Below, one piece after another: positions 60,247 through 64,000 of a stretch of 64,000 nt of DNA. The DNA is from Phycisphaerae bacterium. GTDB lineage: Bacteria > Planctomycetota > Phycisphaerae > UBA1845 > Fen-1342. The stretch spans positions 248,001-312,000 of the forward strand of contig JANQNU010000060.1 in NCBI GenBank assembly GCA_028279405.1, read 5' to 3'. Made by a program: the position numbers and the translations under genes. The number at the start of each line of letters is the position of its first letter. Position 1 is the stretch's first letter. Below the pieces are notes generated by a model. The model saw only the letters and a program-made list of their open reading frames with translations. It made no database searches and was not told the DNA's origin.

Positions 60247-60862
60247 ACGCGTGATAGTCTATGCGGGCCATTTCCGCAGTCGCAACGTCTGGCTCGGGCC
60301 TGCGTCGAAATCTCTCCTTTTTTATCGGTTTCCGACAGCCGACGGCTGATTTAATGCGACTTCTCCCCTGACACGACCGTGTCGGGCCGCCTATTGCCAG
60401 AATGCCGGCGAGGCAGTGGTCGGTCAACTCGAGCGGCGGAAACGCTCTCGCGCTCGGTCAAGTTTGCCGCTGGCCGCAGGCCAATGTCGTTGGAGGTTCG
60501 TCGGGACGATCGGTGCGGCGATTGTTCGGAGGGATTGCCGACGTCGGAGGCAGCGACCGGATGCACTTGATCAGGCATCGAGGCGTGCTCGGCGACAACG
60601 TCGAGTCCGCCGCTCGAGATATTTTTTGCGCCTCGAAACACTCCCTGATGATCAAAACCACCTAATTTGACCGGCAGTTGCGACCCGGTATCCGCCTAAT
60701 ACACCACATGCGCCCAACGGTGCGCAACGTTACCGCTTGCGGGCAACGGGCTCGCGGCCCACGGACGCCGACAGGCGAGGACGACGATTGCTTTTGCCGA
60801 GGCGGATCGATACCGTGGGAGCAGTCGGATTGCCGTTCGATTCTCGATTTGGAGACATCATC
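60247..60862. other. Divergent intergenic region, no convincing gene
   Basis: 616 bases. Short open frames near 60400-60670 lack ribosome-binding sites and protein-like composition. An AT-richer stretch around 60600-60680 (with TTGACC near 60667) is where a promoter for the deiminase gene would be expected, but no full -10/-35 pair is convincing. Confidence 0.4.
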
Positions 60863-62560
60863 ATGCGAATTCGCGCGTTATTGCTGGGGATGCCGTTGTT
60901 CCTGACGAGCATCGTCGTCGGTCAGGTGCAGGAAGTATTGCCGGCGAACGCGCCGGACGAATTGGTGCTCGAGGCGCTGTCGGACTTGTACGTCGAAGGC
61001 GCCGCGATTCCGCGCTATCAAACGGAGGCCGAGCGGGCGCTGGCCGCGCAGCTCACCTCGGGGATTGAACTCGGGTCGACGGCGCCGCCGACCGGGCCCG
61101 TCAGTTGTCCCGGTGAGTACGCCCCGATGGACGGGATCCTGATCGCGTGGGAGGGGCCCTCGGCCTGGCTTTCCATCCTCGCGCAAATGACGGCGCAGAT
61201 CACGACTGTCGGCGATGCGGACGTATATGTCGCGGTCGACAGCTCCGGGGAACAGATCTTTGCGCGAAGTTCGATTCAGGGCTCCGGTGCCGATATGAAC
61301 CGCGTCATTTTCACGGTGCGGCAGACGGATACGATCTGGATGCGCGACTACGGCCCGCGTTACATCTACGAAGGGCAGTGCCGCGCGATCGTCGACCATA
61401 CCTACAACGTATTGCCGCGTACCTGGGACAATCGCTATCCCATGCACTTCGCGGGCCTGAAGAACCACGCGTACTACGAGATTCCCCTGGTGCACGGCGG
61501 CGGCAACTACCATCTGGATTCGACCGGACGGGCGCACGCCACTCGCCTGATCAACAACGAGAACCCTGGATTGAGCGAGCAGGAGATCTTCGATCTCTGG
61601 AACGACTATCAGAACGTTGACACCACGTTCTATACGCCGTTCCCGCGGTTCGTCGACGCCACACAGCACATCGACATGTGGATGCAGGTGATCGCGTCAG
61701 ATGCGGTGATCATCAGCGACTGGCCGTTCAACGTCGGATCGACGCAGGACGTGATCTGCGATCAGGCCGCTGTCGACCTGGCCGCGCGCGGCTACACGGT
61801 CCATCGTGTGCCGGCCCGCTCTCTGGACGGGGTGCACTACACCTACACGAATGTCGTCCTATGCAACGACCTTGTCCTGATTCCGACCTACACGCATCCA
61901 TCGATCCTCGGCGCGGGGCACAATGACGAATCGCTCGCGGCTTGGCAGGCTGCGGTCCCCGGCAAGACAGTCGTACAGATCAACTGCCAGGGGATCGTCT
62001 GGGCCTCCGGCGTCATGCACTGCATTGTGATGCACCTGCCCCGGCATCTCGGCGGCGAGAACCCGACCGCGTTTCTCAAGAACTTCCGCGGCGGCGAGGT
62101 CGTCAAGCCGGGTCAGAACGTCGAGATCCGCTGGATCTCCGATGACGATGTCGGTACGCAATCGGTGGACCTGCTGCTCTCGCTCGACGGCGGCGCCAAC
62201 TTCGATACAACGATTGCCAGCGGGCTCGCCGATGACGGGACTCATTTGTGGACCGTTCCCGACGTGTTCAGCAACGATGCGCGGCTTCGTGTCGTCGTTC
62301 ATGATGCCGACACCAACACCGGCGCGGACGAGAGCCCGGCTGCGTTCGTCATCAACGGCACAGCGTTGCTCGGCGACCTGAATTGTGACGGCGTGGTCAG
62401 CGTCGGCGACATCAATCCGTTCGTTCTTGCGCTCACGGATCCCGTGGCGTACGCGGTGGCGTTTCCCGGCTGCGACCCGCTCAACGGCGATTTCACCGAC
62501 GATGGAACGCTCAGCGTAGGCGACATCAACGGGTTCGTGGCGGCAGTGACCGGCGGGTAG
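60863..62560 (+). CDS. Exported agmatine/peptidyl-arginine deiminase-family enzyme with dockerin-like tail
   Basis: A 565-residue secreted protein; the ATG follows GGAGAC, and the signal peptide is LLLGMPLFLTSIVVG. The catalytic domain shows the guanidino-modifying-enzyme blocks TIWMRDYGP, VHGGGNYHLDSTG, DATQHIDMWMQV (HxD) and a late Cys in SGVMHCIVMHLP, as in agmatine deiminases and the Porphyromonas peptidyl-arginine deiminase. The reaction would release ammonia from agmatine or from arginine side chains, giving citrulline. After it come an Ig-like segment (EIRWISDDDVGTQSVDLLLS) and two dockerin-like loops (DLNCDGVVSVGDINPFV; DFTDDGTLSVGDINGFV). Export points to a protein or peptide substrate rather than cytoplasmic agmatine. 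Confidence 0.85.
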   Translation: MRIRALLLGMPLFLTSIVVGQVQEVLPANAPDELVLEALSDLYVEGAAIPRYQTEAERALAAQLTSGIELGSTAPPTGPVSCPGEYAPMDGILIAWEGPSAWLSILAQMTAQITTVGDADVYVAVDSSGEQIFARSSIQGSGADMNRVIFTVRQTDTIWMRDYGPRYIYEGQCRAIVDHTYNVLPRTWDNRYPMHFAGLKNHAYYEIPLVHGGGNYHLDSTGRAHATRLINNENPGLSEQEIFDLWNDYQNVDTTFYTPFPRFVDATQHIDMWMQVIASDAVIISDWPFNVGSTQDVICDQAAVDLAARGYTVHRVPARSLDGVHYTYTNVVLCNDLVLIPTYTHPSILGAGHNDESLAAWQAAVPGKTVVQINCQGIVWASGVMHCIVMHLPRHLGGENPTAFLKNFRGGEVVKPGQNVEIRWISDDDVGTQSVDLLLSLDGGANFDTTIASGLADDGTHLWTVPDVFSNDARLRVVVHDADTNTGADESPAAFVINGTALLGDLNCDGVVSVGDINPFVLALTDPVAYAVAFPGCDPLNGDFTDDGTLSVGDINGFVAAVTGG

Positions 62561-62597
62561 CGCACGGCATTCGCGAGGCGTCGAGCCGGCGGCGGCG

Positions 62598-63320
62598 ATG
62601 CGTACCTACGAACGGGAGATGTCCGCACAGGAGCGCCGGCTGATCGAGGCCGATCTGGCCGACGCCGAACGACCGGTGTCGTTCGTCGTGCCAGTCGTCT
62701 GGGCCTCGGTCGGGGCCATCGCGATTGGTGCGATCGTCGTCGTCATCGTACGGACGGCTGCTGCGCCGGGTTTCCGGCCGGCCGACTGGCTGCCGGTGCT
62801 GACGCTCATGGTGCCATTACTGCTGGTAGCAGGGGGAATCACGTTCGGTGCGATGCGAGCGATCGCGGAGCGCCGGCGGTGGGGGCGCAATCTACGCGAA
62901 CAGTCAGTCCCACTGATGCGCGCGCTGCTGGCCGAAGGCCGTGTCCGTGCGCACGCCTTCGCGTCGACAAAGGGTGTGCGTTTTGCCGAGTTTGAGGACG
63001 AGGGGGATGTGTACCTGTTTGAGTTGACTGGGGGTCGAACGCTCCTACTCGAAGGGCAAGGCATCCCCTTCCCGGACGGTGACCTGGATTGGCCGGGCGC
63101 GGCGTTCGAATTGGTCGAGGCCTCGGTCGGCGACTGGTTCGTCGTTCTGGCCGGGGACGGGACGCCATTGGAATTGAAAGAGCGGCCGCGGAGTGACGCA
63201 GCGTGCGAGCCGCTACTCGGTTCGGAGTTCGTGTGCGCCGCTCCCTTTATGGTGCGGCTCATCGATCAGCCGTTCGAGGATTGTCTGCGGCAGCTGACGG
63301 CGGAGCCTACGGGATGGTGA
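62598..63320 (+). CDS. Membrane protein of unknown function
   Basis: A 240-residue protein with two helices near residues 28-52 (FVVPVVWASVGAIAIGAIVVVIV) and 64-86 (WLPVLTLMVPLLLVAGGITFG). A cytoplasmic beta-rich domain of about 140 residues follows (RVRAHAFASTKGVRFAEFED; LLLEGQGIPFPDGDLDWPG). It lies 38 bases after the deiminase gene in the same direction, with GGCGGCG but no clear Shine-Dalgarno. No known family was recognised. Confidence 0.65.
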   Translation: MRTYEREMSAQERRLIEADLADAERPVSFVVPVVWASVGAIAIGAIVVVIVRTAAAPGFRPADWLPVLTLMVPLLLVAGGITFGAMRAIAERRRWGRNLREQSVPLMRALLAEGRVRAHAFASTKGVRFAEFEDEGDVYLFELTGGRTLLLEGQGIPFPDGDLDWPGAAFELVEASVGDWFVVLAGDGTPLELKERPRSDAACEPLLGSEFVCAAPFMVRLIDQPFEDCLRQLTAEPTGW

Positions 63321-63397
63321 TGGGTTTCAAAGTGATCGAAGGCTGAGGCGCGTCCTCAGCCCACGATCACTGTCGTTGCGCCACGACGCGGACCGGC

Positions 63398-64000
63398 CTA
63401 GCGAGAGGCGACCCAACTCCAGCGTGCGGCAGTCGCCATGAGCAGTATCAGCAATGCGGCGCTACTCGGCTCCGGCAGGTAGCGAACGTTGTCGACGGTC
63501 GCCTGGCCCGCAGTCGTCGCGCCGGGGCTCTCACCGTCGAACATCGTGATCGCATCGTAGGCGCCGCGGGCGGGGTCCCAGCTGGGCACCGACCCGCTCA
63601 ACGAGCCCAGAACGCTGCCCGAAGCCGCGTCGGAAACCGTGGCGGAAACGAACCCGTTCTGAGTGTCGACGCCGATTGATATCGTGTACCACCGGCCGAC
63701 GACAATCGGCGGCGAATTGATGAGCACGTCGATCGCCGGTCGATCGACCCCCTGCGAAACAAAGAGATGCCAACGCCGATCCGTCCATGCATAGACCAGG
63801 TTCTGCGGATTCTCGTTAACGTCGGAGAAGCCGACGTCCTGGATGTATCCGACGCCGATCGGCCAACCCTGATTCGGTGCCGCGAATCCGTCGATCCGCA
63901 CATCGATGCTCATTTGGTGCGTGTTCGCCGGGTCGATCAGTGAGAACGCCCCCGAAGCCGATCGGAAAGCCCGTGCCGTCTGCAAAGCACGCGTCGGCGC
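63398..64000 (-). CDS. PEP-CTERM exported protein, N-terminus outside the window
   Basis: The frame stays open to the window edge, so the start lies beyond 64000; 200 codons are visible. The body looks like a concanavalin/LamG-type beta sandwich (TVSDAASGSVLGSLSGSVPS; VVGRWYTISIGVD). The C-terminus is LPEPSSAALLILLMATAARW and a short basic end (VASR), a PEP-CTERM sorting signal recognised by exosortase systems. It is probably anchored to or processed at the cell surface. It converges with the membrane-protein gene; the 77-base gap holds nothing recognised. Confidence 0.75.
   Translation of the reverse strand, partial: APTRALQTARAFRSASGAFSLIDPANTHQMSIDVRIDGFAAPNQGWPIGVGYIQDVGFSDVNENPQNLVYAWTDRRWHLFVSQGVDRPAIDVLINSPPIVVGRWYTISIGVDTQNGFVSATVSDAASGSVLGSLSGSVPSWDPARGAYDAITMFDGESPGATTAGQATVDNVRYLPEPSSAALLILLMATAARWSWVASR

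Noticed and set aside
60402-60670. Short open frames in the spacer before the deiminase gene
   Set aside because: No ribosome-binding site, several overlapping frames of similar length, and composition unlike neighbouring proteins.

Overview
The window looks like chromosomal DNA from a GC-rich (roughly 60-65% by eye) diderm planctomycete, probably Phycisphaerae-like. The evidence is a DUF1800/DUF1501 pair, several membrane proteins ending in a CGYDLRG...CPECG zinc ribbon, dockerin-like GD(L/M)NCDG...DINxFV tails on exported proteins, a PEP-CTERM tail, and lpxD, which implies lipid A and an outer membrane. I saw no rRNA, tRNA, CRISPR array, transposase or phage module. Genes are dense, and five gene pairs overlap by ATGA.

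Layout. 0.1-9.2 kb: two divergent operons centred on about 5.1 kb. Leftward: an outer-membrane beta-barrel, an NHL lipoprotein and an 11-haem cytochrome. Rightward: a 4-haem cytochrome, an NHL/8-haem fusion lipoprotein and an 8-haem lipoprotein. Together they encode 31 CXXCH sites and form a candidate porin-cytochrome electron conduit. 9.2-15 kb: repeat-rich spacer, valS (with a repeat module inside the coding region) and an acyl-CoA mutase large subunit whose pocket residues argue against methylmalonyl-CoA. 15-28 kb: secreted dockerin protein, tandem-domain nucleotidyltransferase, two zinc-ribbon paralogues, a large matrixin-type protease with an acidic tail and Cys-type C-terminal sorting signal, photolyase, AraC regulator and serine hydrolase.

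28-37 kb: an orphan VgrG/LysM/NlpC-P60-like/PAAR cassette lies directly downstream of a CpxA/CpxR-like pair. A divergent CpxP/Spy-like LTxxQ lipoprotein sits across an intergenic region holding an exact GTAAA-N5-GTAAA CpxR-type box and a second near-match. 37-49 kb: secreted protein plus DUF1800 and DUF1501; an SDR/membrane/SRPBCC-epimerase operon; more zinc-ribbon proteins; a WD40-like lipoprotein. 50-64 kb: lysS, lpxD, tandem glutamate dehydrogenases of apparently different cofactor type, hutH coupled to a large exported HEAT/PDZ-like protein, an exported peptidyl-arginine/agmatine-deiminase-like enzyme with a dockerin tail, and a PEP-CTERM protein cut by the window edge.

A mosaic family of short palindromic modules occurs in four spacers and also inside two coding regions: the signal peptide of one NHL lipoprotein and the catalytic domain of valS. 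The most noteworthy systems are the cytochrome conduit, the Cpx-like envelope-stress circuit next to the VgrG cassette, and this coding-invasive repeat family. Gene functions are inferred from motifs read by eye; no database search was run.
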